Part shown: positions 24,258 through 32,495 of the stretch, piece by piece
Position numbering within the stretch: the stretch's first letter is position 1
How the letters are laid out: each line of letters starts with the position of its first letter
Assembly (NCBI GenBank): GCA_046294265.1
Contig: JBKBKC010000005.1
Location: 62,001 to 126,000 of the forward strand
Length of the DNA: 64,000 bases
Reading direction: 5' to 3'
From: JBKBKC01 sp046294265
GTDB lineage: Bacteria; Pseudomonadota; Alphaproteobacteria; Rhodobacterales; Rhodobacteraceae
The notes under the pieces: model-generated
Databases searched by the model: none
Seen by the model: only the letters and a program-made list of their open reading frames with translations
Told to the model about the DNA's origin: nothing
Made by a program: the position numbers and the translations under genes

Positions 24258-24518
24258 ATGAGACACCGGATCGGCACCATCACCCGGACCCTTGGTATGC
24301 GCGCGCGCGGCGTGGCAGCGGCGCTGCTGCAGCCTGCGTTTCCCGGCTGGTCACTTGGCCGGGTCGAAGACTGGATAGGTAGCCTGCCGCCGCGCCACCG
24401 CCGTCTGCTGGTGGGCGGCGCCTTGGGGATGCTGTTCATCATGGCCCTCATCGCCGCGCAGTTCGGGGTGGTCGGCCTTGGCATCTACTTCCTCGGCGTG
24501 ATGCTGTTGGTGCGCTGA
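24258..24518 (+). CDS. Small membrane protein, 86 aa
   Basis: ATG 24258 is preceded by GCGAGG. The first 55 residues are basic and amphipathic (MRHRIGTITRTLGMRARG, GSLPPRHRR). The last 35 form one or two membrane helices (LLVGGALGMLFIMALIAAQFGVVGLGIYFLGVMLLVR). The open frame extends upstream to 24207, but no start there has a better ribosome binding site. The function is unknown. Confidence 0.5.
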   Translation: MRHRIGTITRTLGMRARGVAAALLQPAFPGWSLGRVEDWIGSLPPRHRRLLVGGALGMLFIMALIAAQFGVVGLGIYFLGVMLLVR

Positions 24519-24636
24519 TCTGCGGTATCCATCTGCATACATTTGAAATTGCAGAACAAAATGTCGCAGGCGATGATCCGGGCGGTAAATCGGGGCGTAA
24601 TCGCCACGCAACCCCAACCGGCTGACAGGAGATATC

Positions 24637-24807
24637 ATGGACAACGCACTTGGCTTTCTGACCTTCGGCACCCTTGGCTTCGTGGTGGTGTTCGGCTACA
24701 TTTCCGCGCGCGTCGCCGAGCGCAAGGCCCGCGAAGGCGGCCCGAAGTCCGCGCTGTCGAGCGATGGCGCCCGCGAATACATGGCCCGCACCGGCCAGTC
24801 GGTGTAA
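24637..24807 (+). CDS. Small single-pass membrane protein, 56 aa
   Basis: An excellent ribosome binding site (AGGAG at 24627-24631) precedes ATG 24637. The product MDNALGFLTFGTLGFVVVFG has one N-terminal membrane helix, followed by a charged region (RVAERKAREGGPKSA) and the end REYMARTGQSV. An intrinsic terminator follows 17 bases after the stop. The combination of ribosome binding site, host codon use and terminator supports a real short gene. The function is unknown. Confidence 0.65.
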   Translation: MDNALGFLTFGTLGFVVVFGYISARVAERKAREGGPKSALSSDGAREYMARTGQSV

Positions 24808-24824
24808 TCTCCGCCCCACCTGCA

Positions 24825-24851
24825 AAAGGCCGCGCACCGGGCGCGGCCTTT
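24825..24851. terminator. Bidirectional intrinsic terminator
   Basis: AAAGGCCGCGC (24825-24835) pairs perfectly with GCGCGGCCTTT (24841-24851) across a five-base loop. The A and T ends give short U tracts in both directions. It serves the 56-residue gene on the plus strand and typA on the minus strand, whose stop lies at 24857. Confidence 0.85.
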
Positions 24852-24856
24852 GTCCA

Positions 24857-26674
24857 TCAGGCGGAACGCCCCTGCCGCTTGCGCTCATGCGGGTCGAGGT
24901 GGCGCTTGCGGATGCGCACGACCTTGGGCGTGACCTCGACAAGTTCATCGTCGTCGATGTAGGCGATGGCCTCTTCCAGGCTCATGCGGACGGGGGTGGT
25001 CAGGCGCACCGCCTCATCCGTGCCGCTCGCGCGCACGTTGGTCAGCTGTTTGCCCTTGAGGGGGTTCACTTCCAGGTCATTCTCGCGGTTGTGCTCACCG
25101 ATGATCATGCCGGTGTAGACGGCCTCTTGCGCGCCGATGAAGAACTTTCCGCGATCCTCCAGCTTCCACAGCGCATAGGAGACGGCCGTGCCGTTCTCCA
25201 TCGAGATCAGCACGCCCTGGCGCCGCCCCTGGATCGGACCCTTGTGGGGCACCCAGCCGTGGAACAGCCGGTTCAGGACCCCCGTGCCGCGCGTGTCGGT
25301 CAGGAACTGGCCGTGATAGCCGATCAGCCCGCGCGAGGGCACATGCGCCACGATGCGCGTCTTGCCCACGCCTGCGGGCTTCATCTCGACTAGGTCGCCC
25401 TTGCGCTCACCCGTCAGCTTGTCGATCACGGCGCCGGTGTATTCGTCATCCACGTCGATCACGACCTCTTCGACGGGCTCCAGCTTTACCCCGTCCTCCT
25501 CGCGCATGATCACGCGGGGGCGGCTAATGGACAGTTCGAACCCCTCACGGCGCATGTTCTCGATCAGCACGCCCATCTGCAATTCGCCGCGCCCCGAGAC
25601 CTCGAAGGCCTCGCCGCCGGGGGTGTCGGCGATTTTGATCGCCACGTTCACCTCGGCCTCGCGCATCAGGCGTTCGCGGATCACGCGCGACTGCACCTTG
25701 TTGCCGTCCTTGCCTGCAAGGGGGCTGTCGTTGATGCCGAAGGTGACGGTGATGGTGGGTGGGTCGATGGGCTGGGCGGGCAGGGGGTCATCCACCGAGG
25801 GGTCGCACAGCGTGTCGGCCACCGTGGCCTTGGTCATGCCCGCCAGCGTCACGATGTCGCCCGCCACCGCCTCGTCGATGGGCTGCTGCGACAGGCCCCG
25901 GAAGGCCAGCACCTTGGTCACGCGGAACTGCTCCAGCCGCTCACCCGTGCGCGACATGGCCTTGAGCGAGGCGCCCACGGCCAGACGCCCCGATTCGACG
26001 CGGCCCGTCAGGATGCGGCCGATGAAGGGGTCGGCGGAAAGGGTGGTCGCCAGCATGCGGAACGGCTCATCCGTGCGGGTCAGTTGCGCCGGGGCGGGGA
26101 CATGTTTCAGGATCAGGTTGAAGAGGGCCGACAGGTCCTTTCTCGGCCCGTCCAGTTCCGCATCCGCCCAGCCGGAGCGGCCCGAGGCATAGAGATGCGG
26201 GAAATCCAGTTGCTCATCCGTGGCCCCGAGATTGGCGAACAGGTCGAACACCTCGTTCAGCGCGCGGTCGGGTTCGGCGTCGGGTTTATCGACCTTGTTC
26301 AGCACCACGATGGGCCGCAGGTTCAGCGCAAGCGCCTTGGCCAGCACGAACTTGGTCTGCGGCATCGGGCCTTCGGCGGCATCCACCAGCAGGCAGACGC
26401 CGTCCACCATGCTCAGGATCCGCTCGACCTCGCCGCCGAAATCGGCGTGGCCGGGGGTATCGACGATGTTGATGCGCGCGCCTTCCCACTCGACGCTCGT
26501 ACATTTCGCGAGGATCGTGATGCCCCGCTCGCGCTCGATGTCGTTGCTGTCCATCGCGCGCTCTGTGGTGGCCTGGCCCGCGCGATAGACGCCCGACTGT
26601 TTCAGAAGCTCGTCAACGAGCGTGGTCTTGCCATGATCGACGTGCGCGATGATGGCGATGTTGCGAAGCTCCAT
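24857..26674 (-). CDS. typA: Ribosome-associated GTPase TypA/BipA
   Basis: TypA/BipA is a translational GTPase related to EF-G that aids ribosome assembly and stress adaptation. The 605-residue product starts MELRNIAIIAHVDHGKTT (G1), with RERGITILAKCTS (G2), DTPGHADFGGEV (G3) and NKVDKPDA (G4). Domains II and III follow (about 210-370), then the BipA-specific C-terminal domain with VPSRGLIGYHGQFLTDTRGTG and NPLKGKQLTNVRASGTDEA. Length and order match the family. The ATG lies 75 bases from the aspartic protease gene upstream. Confidence 0.96.
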   Translation of the reverse strand: MELRNIAIIAHVDHGKTTLVDELLKQSGVYRAGQATTERAMDSNDIERERGITILAKCTSVEWEGARINIVDTPGHADFGGEVERILSMVDGVCLLVDAAEGPMPQTKFVLAKALALNLRPIVVLNKVDKPDAEPDRALNEVFDLFANLGATDEQLDFPHLYASGRSGWADAELDGPRKDLSALFNLILKHVPAPAQLTRTDEPFRMLATTLSADPFIGRILTGRVESGRLAVGASLKAMSRTGERLEQFRVTKVLAFRGLSQQPIDEAVAGDIVTLAGMTKATVADTLCDPSVDDPLPAQPIDPPTITVTFGINDSPLAGKDGNKVQSRVIRERLMREAEVNVAIKIADTPGGEAFEVSGRGELQMGVLIENMRREGFELSISRPRVIMREEDGVKLEPVEEVVIDVDDEYTGAVIDKLTGERKGDLVEMKPAGVGKTRIVAHVPSRGLIGYHGQFLTDTRGTGVLNRLFHGWVPHKGPIQGRRQGVLISMENGTAVSYALWKLEDRGKFFIGAQEAVYTGMIIGEHNRENDLEVNPLKGKQLTNVRASGTDEAVRLTTPVRMSLEEAIAYIDDDELVEVTPKVVRIRKRHLDPHERKRQGRSA

Positions 26675-26747
26675 CGGGGGTATGTCCTGCGGGTTTTCTG
26701 CGGTTGCGAGGCCGATAGCGTGTTTGGCGCCGCTTGGCCAGAGGGGG

Positions 26748-27323
26748 CTACCGGGTCAGCACCATCCGGTTGTCGGCAATCTCGACGCGGAAGCGGCGCA
26801 GATAGTCCATGCCCAGCAGCGAGCCTTCCATCTGCCCATCCGTCACATAGGCGGGGATGCGGTCATCGCGGATGTCACCCAGACGGACGTCGGAGAGTTG
26901 AACGCGGGCCGTGCGGACAGTGCCATTGGCGGTGCGGGCGCTGCCGACATAGGCGAGCGTCGAGGGATCGATCCCCACCCGCCGCGCATCTGTCTGGCTG
27001 AGCACTACATTCGTCGCCCCGGTATCGACAAGGAACCGTACCGGTGTTCCCGCGATCTGCAGCGTCAGGTGGTAATGCCCGTCGCCCGCGCGCGCAATCT
27101 CGATGCGCCCGTCGCTGATCGCGGCCTGCGTGGGCAGGGCGGTGCGGCGGATATCCTCCCACAACCCGTATCCAGCCATCACGCCCATGAAGATCAGTCC
27201 CCAGGCCACCAGCGTGCGCATCGCGAAGCCCATTCGGCCGCGGTATTCCACGATGATCCAGCCGCCCACGGCCGCACCGAGGAGCACCAGGTAGATCAGC
27301 CGTCCAAATTCCGCGTCGCCCAT
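26748..27323 (-). CDS. Membrane-anchored retropepsin-like aspartic protease (TIGR02281 type)
   Basis: This 191-residue protein has two N-terminal membrane helices (about 8-25 and 36-55) and a soluble retropepsin-like domain. The single catalytic motif is D100-T-G in RFLVDTGATNVVLSQ. A later LLGMDYLRRFRVEI strand closes the half-barrel. Such proteins dimerise to form the active site. ATG 27321-27323 is chosen because GGAGG lies just upstream; the open frame continues to a TTG four codons earlier. The substrate is unknown. Confidence 0.85.
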   Translation of the reverse strand: MGDAEFGRLIYLVLLGAAVGGWIIVEYRGRMGFAMRTLVAWGLIFMGVMAGYGLWEDIRRTALPTQAAISDGRIEIARAGDGHYHLTLQIAGTPVRFLVDTGATNVVLSQTDARRVGIDPSTLAYVGSARTANGTVRTARVQLSDVRLGDIRDDRIPAYVTDGQMEGSLLGMDYLRRFRVEIADNRMVLTR

Positions 27324-27374
27324 GCGCACCTCCAACCAGTGATGTAGGAGCGGTGCGGCGCGGTGGCAACCGCC

Positions 27375-27992
27375 TCAGCCGATCAGGCCGGTTCCCCGGA
27401 TGCCGTCAATCACGAACTGCACCGAGAGGGCGGCCAGCAGCATCCCCAGAAGGCGAGTGATCACGATGGTCCCGGTGCGGCCCAGCATCCGCTCCAGGGG
27501 CGGCGAGGCGAGGAGGAACAGGAAGGTCACAAGGATCATCCCGTAGGTCAGCCCCAGCACGGTGAAGGTCGCGCCCCAGCCGGGGCCGCCCTGGCTGATC
27601 AGCAGGATGATCGAGGCGATGGCGCCGGGCCCCGCGATCAGCGGGATGGCGAGGGGAAAGACCGAGGGGTCGTGGTCGGGGTCGGACTTCTGGTCCTCGC
27701 GCCGCTTGGTGCGCCGCTCGAAGAGCATGTCGAGGGCGGTGAGGAACAGCAGGATCCCGCCCGCGATGCGGAAGGCGGGCATGGAGATGCCGATGAAATT
27801 CAGCACCGCCTCGCCCGCCAGCCCGAACACGGTGAGGAGGGCGGCGGCCACGAGGCAGCCCCTCAGCGCCATGGCGCGGCGCTGTTCGGGGGACATGCCT
27901 TGGGTGAGGGCGATGAACAGGGGGACAAGGCCCGGAGGGTCGATCACCACGAAGAGCGTGGCGAAAGCGGTGATGAGGAAAGCCGTGTCCAT
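27375..27992 (-). CDS. MarC-family integral membrane protein
   Basis: This 205-residue protein has about six membrane helices and the MarC/UPF0056 pattern: FATLFVVIDPPGLVPLFIALT, RIAGGILLFLTALDMLF, FPLAIPLIAGPGAIASIILL and GRTGTIVITRLLGMLLAALSVQFVIDGI. The role of the family is unproved; the early link to antibiotic resistance was not upheld. ATG 27990-27992 is the family start. Upstream (50-120 bases) lies copy B of the composite palindrome element, which could influence its promoter. Confidence 0.88.
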   Translation of the reverse strand: MDTAFLITAFATLFVVIDPPGLVPLFIALTQGMSPEQRRAMALRGCLVAAALLTVFGLAGEAVLNFIGISMPAFRIAGGILLFLTALDMLFERRTKRREDQKSDPDHDPSVFPLAIPLIAGPGAIASIILLISQGGPGWGATFTVLGLTYGMILVTFLFLLASPPLERMLGRTGTIVITRLLGMLLAALSVQFVIDGIRGTGLIG

Positions 27993-28041
27993 ACGCGAAA
28001 GCCTAGCCGGGCGGGGGGCGGGGGGGCAAGGGGGTCGGGCT

Positions 28042-28103
28042 GTCCCACGGTGGGACATTGGCACGGATCAAGTATTTCAACGGGTTGGGAAGGGGTGTTA
28101 AGG
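28042..28103. repeat. Composite palindrome element, copy B
   Basis: The element comprises GTCCCACGGTGGGAC (28042-28056), 20 bases, TCAACGGGTT (28077-28086), 11 bases, and TTAAGG (28098-28103). It lies between the yihY-like gene and marC, both on the minus strand, 50 bases upstream of the marC start. The TTAA is followed after seven bases by TTAG, a near match to a CtrA box. Confidence 0.8.
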
Positions 28104-28136
28104 CGTCGTTAGGATTTGCGTGCGATCCGGCAACCG

Positions 28137-29102
28137 TCATTTCCGGCGGGGCGACACCTTGTCGGCCATCACGGCGCCCCGGCTGCCCATCGGGCGGTCC
28201 TGGCCTATGGTGGTATCCTGCGCGGTCTGGTGTTCGAGTTCCGCGTTGATCTCGGCCCCGACGATGACCACGATCGACCCGATCCACAGCCAGACCATCA
28301 CCGCGACGATCGTGCCAAGCGACCCGTAGATCTCGTTGTAGGCGGCGAAGCTGGAGGTGTAGAGGGCGAAGGCCACCGAGGCCAGCATCAGGCCCATGGC
28401 GGCAAAGATGCTGCCCGGCGTGACCCAGCGCCACTTCGCCTCGCGCCGGTCGGGGCCGAAGCGGTAGAGGACCGACAGCGCGAACACGAGGACGAGGGCC
28501 ATCACCGGCCAGCGGCCATAAAGCAGCACCGCGTCGAGCATCGCGCTGCTGGGGACAAGTGCTGTCAGCGCGGGCAACAGGGCGGCGGCCACGATCAGCG
28601 TTGCGACCAGCAGCATCGCACTCAGCGTCAGCACCATGGACCACAGGTTGAGCGCGATGAAGCCGCGCGTCTCCTCCTCCTCATAGGCGATGTTCATCGC
28701 CGCGATCAGGCCCTTCACCCCGCCGTTCGCGGTGTAGAACGCGATGGCGAGGGCCAGGAACGAGGTGGTGGAAAGCGTGCTGGAGGCGGTGGTCACAAGC
28801 CGGTCAAGCTGCGCCTGGATCAGCGTCAGCGCCTCTTGCGGCACCGCGCCCTGCATCCCCCGCACCAGCGAGGCGACGCTGGAGGTGTCGGCGAAGAGGC
28901 CGAACACTGCAACAAAGGCGGTGACCATGGGGACGAGGGACAGGATGGCGAAGAAGGTGACGCCGCCCGCCACGATCATCACGCGGTCGTTGCTGATCTC
29001 GTCCTTCACCCGCCAGAACACGTCCATCCAGGCGGGGCCCGGAAACTGCATAGGGGACCGCGCGCTGCGGCCCCGGGGTGGGGGAAGGTCTGATCCGGTC
29101 AT
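28137..29102 (-). CDS. YihY/BrkB-family membrane protein
   Basis: This 321-residue inner membrane protein has about six to seven helices and the YihY (UPF0761, formerly ribonuclease BN) signature: DRVMIVAGGVTFFAILSLVPMVTAFVAVFG at the start, FLALAIAFYTANGGVKGLIAAMNIAYEEEETRGF in the middle, and YGSLGTIVAVMVWLWIGSIVVIVGAEINAELE near the end. The nuclease assignment was withdrawn historically; the family is probably a transporter or envelope protein. A tandem 10-base repeat lies just upstream of the start (29121-29140). Confidence 0.9.
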   Translation of the reverse strand: MTGSDLPPPRGRSARSPMQFPGPAWMDVFWRVKDEISNDRVMIVAGGVTFFAILSLVPMVTAFVAVFGLFADTSSVASLVRGMQGAVPQEALTLIQAQLDRLVTTASSTLSTTSFLALAIAFYTANGGVKGLIAAMNIAYEEEETRGFIALNLWSMVLTLSAMLLVATLIVAAALLPALTALVPSSAMLDAVLLYGRWPVMALVLVFALSVLYRFGPDRREAKWRWVTPGSIFAAMGLMLASVAFALYTSSFAAYNEIYGSLGTIVAVMVWLWIGSIVVIVGAEINAELEHQTAQDTTIGQDRPMGSRGAVMADKVSPRRK

Positions 29103-29120
29103 CCTGTCCTGCGTTGGCGT

Positions 29121-29140
29121 GGGTCAACGTGGGTCAACGT
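29121..29140. repeat. Tandem 10-bp repeat upstream of yihY-like gene
   Basis: The unit GGGTCAACGT occurs twice in direct succession (29121-29130 and 29131-29140), 19 bases upstream of the minus-strand start. It may be a pair of operator half-sites. No regulator is evident. Confidence 0.5.
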
Positions 29141-29185
29141 TCGAGGGGGGGAATCGTTCCGCTGGGGTCGTGGGGGGGGCGGGGT

Positions 29186-29248
29186 GTCCCACGGTGGGAC
29201 GTTTGGCGGGGTGAGGGATTACAAGGGGTTGGGGTGGGGGTGTTAAGG
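29186..29248. repeat. Composite palindrome element, copy C
   Basis: The element comprises GTCCCACGGTGGGAC (29186-29200), 20 bases, ACAAGGGGTT (29221-29230), 12 bases, and TTAAGG (29243-29248). It lies in the divergent gap between the yihY-like gene and the AT-rich orphan gene, about 1.1 kb from copy B. Confidence 0.8.
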
Positions 29249-29352
29249 GGTTGTTCGACCCAGCGGGGCAAGCGAGAAACCCAGAAACGAATCATTGCTT
29301 TGTGTGCCGCGGAACCTACGTTATATGAAAATTTTTGATAGGGATGTCGGTT

Positions 29353-29769
29353 ATGGCAGATGTTGTGGTAACGCCTGCTCTAATCATTGCCTTCTTGTCT
29401 TTGTTAGTGGGGTTGGGCAATTTTGCTAATTCCCTAAAGTCAGCCAAGAAAGCTTCTAAAGGCGATCGTGAAGAAATGCTTGTTCTTTTGGATAAGGCGA
29501 CAAAGTTTGTCAAGGCTCCGTGGAAACTTCAAAAAACTGAGGAAACGAAAGTTTCTTGGAGGGCGATTTGGACGAATAGCAAGATCAAAGCAAGAGTTGT
29601 GGTGATGTATTATTTTAAAGACGATTCGGTATATTTTACCACTTCAGGTCAGGAGGACGGGTCTGATATCAAAACGCGGAAGCTGACTCCTGCTGAATTG
29701 AACAAACTTCTGAAAGTTTATGAGCTAGTAAAGAAGGATCCAACAAAAAGCGGGAAACTGCTAGCGTAA
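29353..29769 (+). CDS. AT-rich orphan gene, putative single-pass membrane protein
   Basis: This 138-residue product has a membrane helix near the N-terminus (TPALIIAFLSLLVGLGNFA), a Lys-rich linker (SLKSAKKASKGDREE) and a soluble domain of beta type (KARVVVMYYFKDDSVYFTTSG), then a helical end (TPAELNKLLKVYELVKK). ATG 29353 is preferred because AGGG lies nine bases upstream; ATG 29344 is also possible. Codon use (many AAA, TTT, GTT, CTT, TCT) is sharply different from every neighbour, which marks a recent acquisition. No mobile gene or tRNA flanks it. I do not recognise the family. Confidence 0.75.
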   Translation: MADVVVTPALIIAFLSLLVGLGNFANSLKSAKKASKGDREEMLVLLDKATKFVKAPWKLQKTEETKVSWRAIWTNSKIKARVVVMYYFKDDSVYFTTSGQEDGSDIKTRKLTPAELNKLLKVYELVKKDPTKSGKLLA

Positions 29770-29859
29770 GACGCGATGCCTGCCAAGCTTGTAGTTTAGA
29801 GTACTATGTCGTTCAGACGAAGTAGATGACTCCGACTGCCGTAGTAGGAACTTTCTTGC

Positions 29860-31707
29860 TCACCCCACATCCTCCAGCCTTCCCTGCGCCGCCATCCACA
29901 TCGCCTCGGCGCGGTCCAGGGCCTCCATGACCTCGCCGTATTTGCGGTTCCAGGTTTCCAGTTCTCCCACCCGGCCATCCTCATAGAGCGCGGGGTCGGC
30001 CAGTTTCTTGGCCAGCTTGTCGCGCATGTCGTTCAGCTTGGTCAGGCGGTCCTCGCATTTGCGGACCTCGGCGCGCAGGGCGGCGATGTCCTCTTTTGAG
30101 GTTTTCTTCTTCACCTCAACGGGTTTCGGCGCGGTCTTCACCTCGTCGTCTCCGGCCAGCAACTGGCGGCGATAGGCGTCGAGATCTTCGGTATAGGGAG
30201 TGACGCCGCCGCCCTTGACCAGCCACAGCCGGTCGGCCACCAGCCCCAGAAGGTGCATGTCGTGGCTGACCAGGATCACGGCGCCGGAATAGGCGGTCAG
30301 CGCCTCCACCAGCGCCTCGCGGCTTTCCATGTCGAGGTGGTTGGTGGGCTCGTCCAGGATCAGGAGGTGCGGCGCGTCGATGGTGGCCAGAAGGAGCGAC
30401 AGGCGCGCCTTTTGCCCGCCCGAAAGGCGGCCCACGGCGGTATCGGCCTGGTCGGCGCCGAGGCCGAAACCGGCAAGGCGGGCACGCAGGCGGGGCTGCC
30501 CCTCGGCCGGGCGAAGGCGCATGACGTGCTGGAGCGGCGTTTCGTCGATGAAAAGCTCATCCACCTGGTGCTGCGCGAAATAGCCGATGCGCAGTTTCGA
30601 GGAGCGGATCATGCGGCCTTCGCAGGCGACGAGCTTGCCCGCGAGGAGCTTCGACAGGGTGGACTTGCCCTCGCCATTGCGGCCCAGCAGGGCGATCCGG
30701 TCGTCCTGGTCGATGCGGAGCGACAGGCGTTTGAGGACCGGGGGGCCGCCGTAGCCGACCGCCGCCATGTCGAGGTTGATGATGGGGGGCGACAGTTCCT
30801 CGGGCTCGGGGAAGGTGAAGACGACCTTCTTGGCATCCTCGGGCGGGGTGATCGAGGTCATCCGCTCCAGCATCTTGATGCGGGATTGCGCCTGGGTGGC
30901 CTTGGTGGCGGAGGCGCGAAAGCGGTCCACGAACTTTTGCAGATGCGCGCGGCGGGCGTCCTGCTTCTTGGCCTCGGCGATCAGGCCCGCACGCTGTTCG
31001 GCGCGCTGGCGGGCGAACTGGTCGTAGGGGCCCGACCAGTAGGTGAGCTTGCGGTCCTCGAGGTGCAGGATGCCGGTGACGGCGCGGTTCAGCAGGCCCC
31101 GGTCGTGGCTGATGATGAGGACGGTATGGGGGTATTTCGCGAGGTAGGATTCGAGCCAGAGCGAGCCTTCGAGGTCGAGGTAGTTGGTGGGTTCGTCCAG
31201 CAGCAGATAGTCGGGCTCCGCGAAGAGCACGCCCGCGAGGGCCACGCGCATGCGCCAGCCGCCCGAGAAATCGGAGCAGGGGCGCAGCTGTGCCTCGGCG
31301 TCGAACCCGAGGCCCTTGAGGATGGCGGAGGCGCGACCCTCGGCCGACCAGGCGTCGATGTCGGCAAGGCGGGTCTGGATGGCGCTGATCCGGGCCGGAT
31401 CGGTGGCGGTGTCGGCCTCGGCCAGGAGGGCCGCGCGTTCGGTATCGGCCTCCAGCACGGTGTCGAGGAGCGAGGTGGCCGAGGAGGGCACCTCTTGCGC
31501 CACGCCGCCGATGCGGGCGCGGGCGGGCAGGCCGATCTCGCCCCCCTCCAGCGCCAGCTCGCCGCGGATGAGCTTGAAGAGCGTGGTCTTGCCCGCGCCA
31601 TTGCGGCCCACGAGGCCCACCTTGTGGCCCGCGGGGATGGTGGCGGAGGCGCCCTCGAACAGGGGACGGCCTTCGACCGAATAGGTGATGGAGTCGATGC
31701 GCAGCAT
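29860..31707 (-). CDS. ABC-F family ATPase (Uup/YheS-like)
   Basis: This 615-residue cytoplasmic protein has two ABC domains and no membrane segment, the ABC-F layout of ribosome-acting translation factors. Domain 1 has GRNGAGKTT and LLLDEPTNYLDLEG. The linker is charged (RRAHLQKFVDRFRASATKATQAQSRIKMLERM). Domain 2 has GRNGEGKST, signature LSGGQKARL and LILDEPTNHLDME. The C-terminus (about 530-610) is a Lys/Glu-rich coiled coil as in Uup/YheS. Domain 1 carries FSGGWRMR as its signature. The start is set at MLRIDSITYSVEGRPLF; the frame extends upstream, and an ATG four codons earlier is possible. Confidence 0.9.
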   Translation of the reverse strand: MLRIDSITYSVEGRPLFEGASATIPAGHKVGLVGRNGAGKTTLFKLIRGELALEGGEIGLPARARIGGVAQEVPSSATSLLDTVLEADTERAALLAEADTATDPARISAIQTRLADIDAWSAEGRASAILKGLGFDAEAQLRPCSDFSGGWRMRVALAGVLFAEPDYLLLDEPTNYLDLEGSLWLESYLAKYPHTVLIISHDRGLLNRAVTGILHLEDRKLTYWSGPYDQFARQRAEQRAGLIAEAKKQDARRAHLQKFVDRFRASATKATQAQSRIKMLERMTSITPPEDAKKVVFTFPEPEELSPPIINLDMAAVGYGGPPVLKRLSLRIDQDDRIALLGRNGEGKSTLSKLLAGKLVACEGRMIRSSKLRIGYFAQHQVDELFIDETPLQHVMRLRPAEGQPRLRARLAGFGLGADQADTAVGRLSGGQKARLSLLLATIDAPHLLILDEPTNHLDMESREALVEALTAYSGAVILVSHDMHLLGLVADRLWLVKGGGVTPYTEDLDAYRRQLLAGDDEVKTAPKPVEVKKKTSKEDIAALRAEVRKCEDRLTKLNDMRDKLAKKLADPALYEDGRVGELETWNRKYGEVMEALDRAEAMWMAAQGRLEDVG

Positions 31708-31953
31708 GGGCAGGGGCATGGCGCATGGGGCGGGTGGCGTCAACCGGGGCAGGGTCGGATCGGGCAGGCGGGTGCGGGCAATCCGGCGCCCCGGGGGCGC
31801 GAGGCGCGTGTCATGGCCGAACCGCATGAGCGGGATGGTGCGGGCCGGCCGCGGCGGGCGGCGTTCCGTGGCGGCTTTATCCTGTCACAGAGCCGTGCTA
31901 GCAGGCGCGGGCACAACAGGGGTGGCAGGACCGCCCCGGAACCGGAGATACCC

Positions 31954-32376
31954 ATGGCCATCGAGCGCACGCTTTCCATCATCAAGCCCGACGCGACCCG
32001 CCGCAACCTGACCGGCAAGATCAATGCCAAGTTCGAGGAGGCGGGCCTGCGCATCGTTGCGCAAAAGCGCGTCCACCTGAGCCTCGCGCAGGCGCAGAAG
32101 TTCTATGAGGTTCACAAGGAGCGGCCGTTCTTCGGCGAGCTGACCGAGTTCATGGCCTCCGAACCGGTGGTCGTGCAGGTGCTGGAGGGCGAGGGCGCCA
32201 TCGCCAAGAACCGCGAAGTGATGGGGGCCACCAATCCGGCCAATGCGGCCGAAGGCACCATCCGCAAGGAGTTTGCGCTGTCGGTGGGCGAAAACTCGGT
32301 CCACGGATCGGACGCGCCCGAAACGGCGGCGGAAGAGATCGCCTATTTCTTTGCCGGGCTCGAACTGGTCGGCTGA
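31954..32376 (+). CDS. ndk: Nucleoside diphosphate kinase
   Basis: NDK balances nucleoside triphosphate pools by a ping-pong reaction through a phosphohistidine. The 140-residue product is of normal length: MAIERTLSIIKPDATRRNLTGKI, ERPFFGELTEFMAS, VMGATNPANAAEGTIRKEFA and the active-site His117 in NSVHGSD. GGAG at 31943-31946 sets ATG 31954. It is divergent from the ABC-F gene across a 246-base gap. A GC-rich inverted repeat shortly downstream (about 32408-32427) may end the transcript. Confidence 0.97.
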   Translation: MAIERTLSIIKPDATRRNLTGKINAKFEEAGLRIVAQKRVHLSLAQAQKFYEVHKERPFFGELTEFMASEPVVVQVLEGEGAIAKNREVMGATNPANAAEGTIRKEFALSVGENSVHGSDAPETAAEEIAYFFAGLELVG

Positions 32377-32495
32377 GGCCGGGGCAGCGCGTCCGGGTTT
32401 CGCCCTTGCCCCCCGCGCGGGGGCAGGGGCCGAACATCGAAATCTGCCGCACCGGATTCTTTCAGGAAGCCGGCGTTTCGCGTGGTGCCGCCCGG

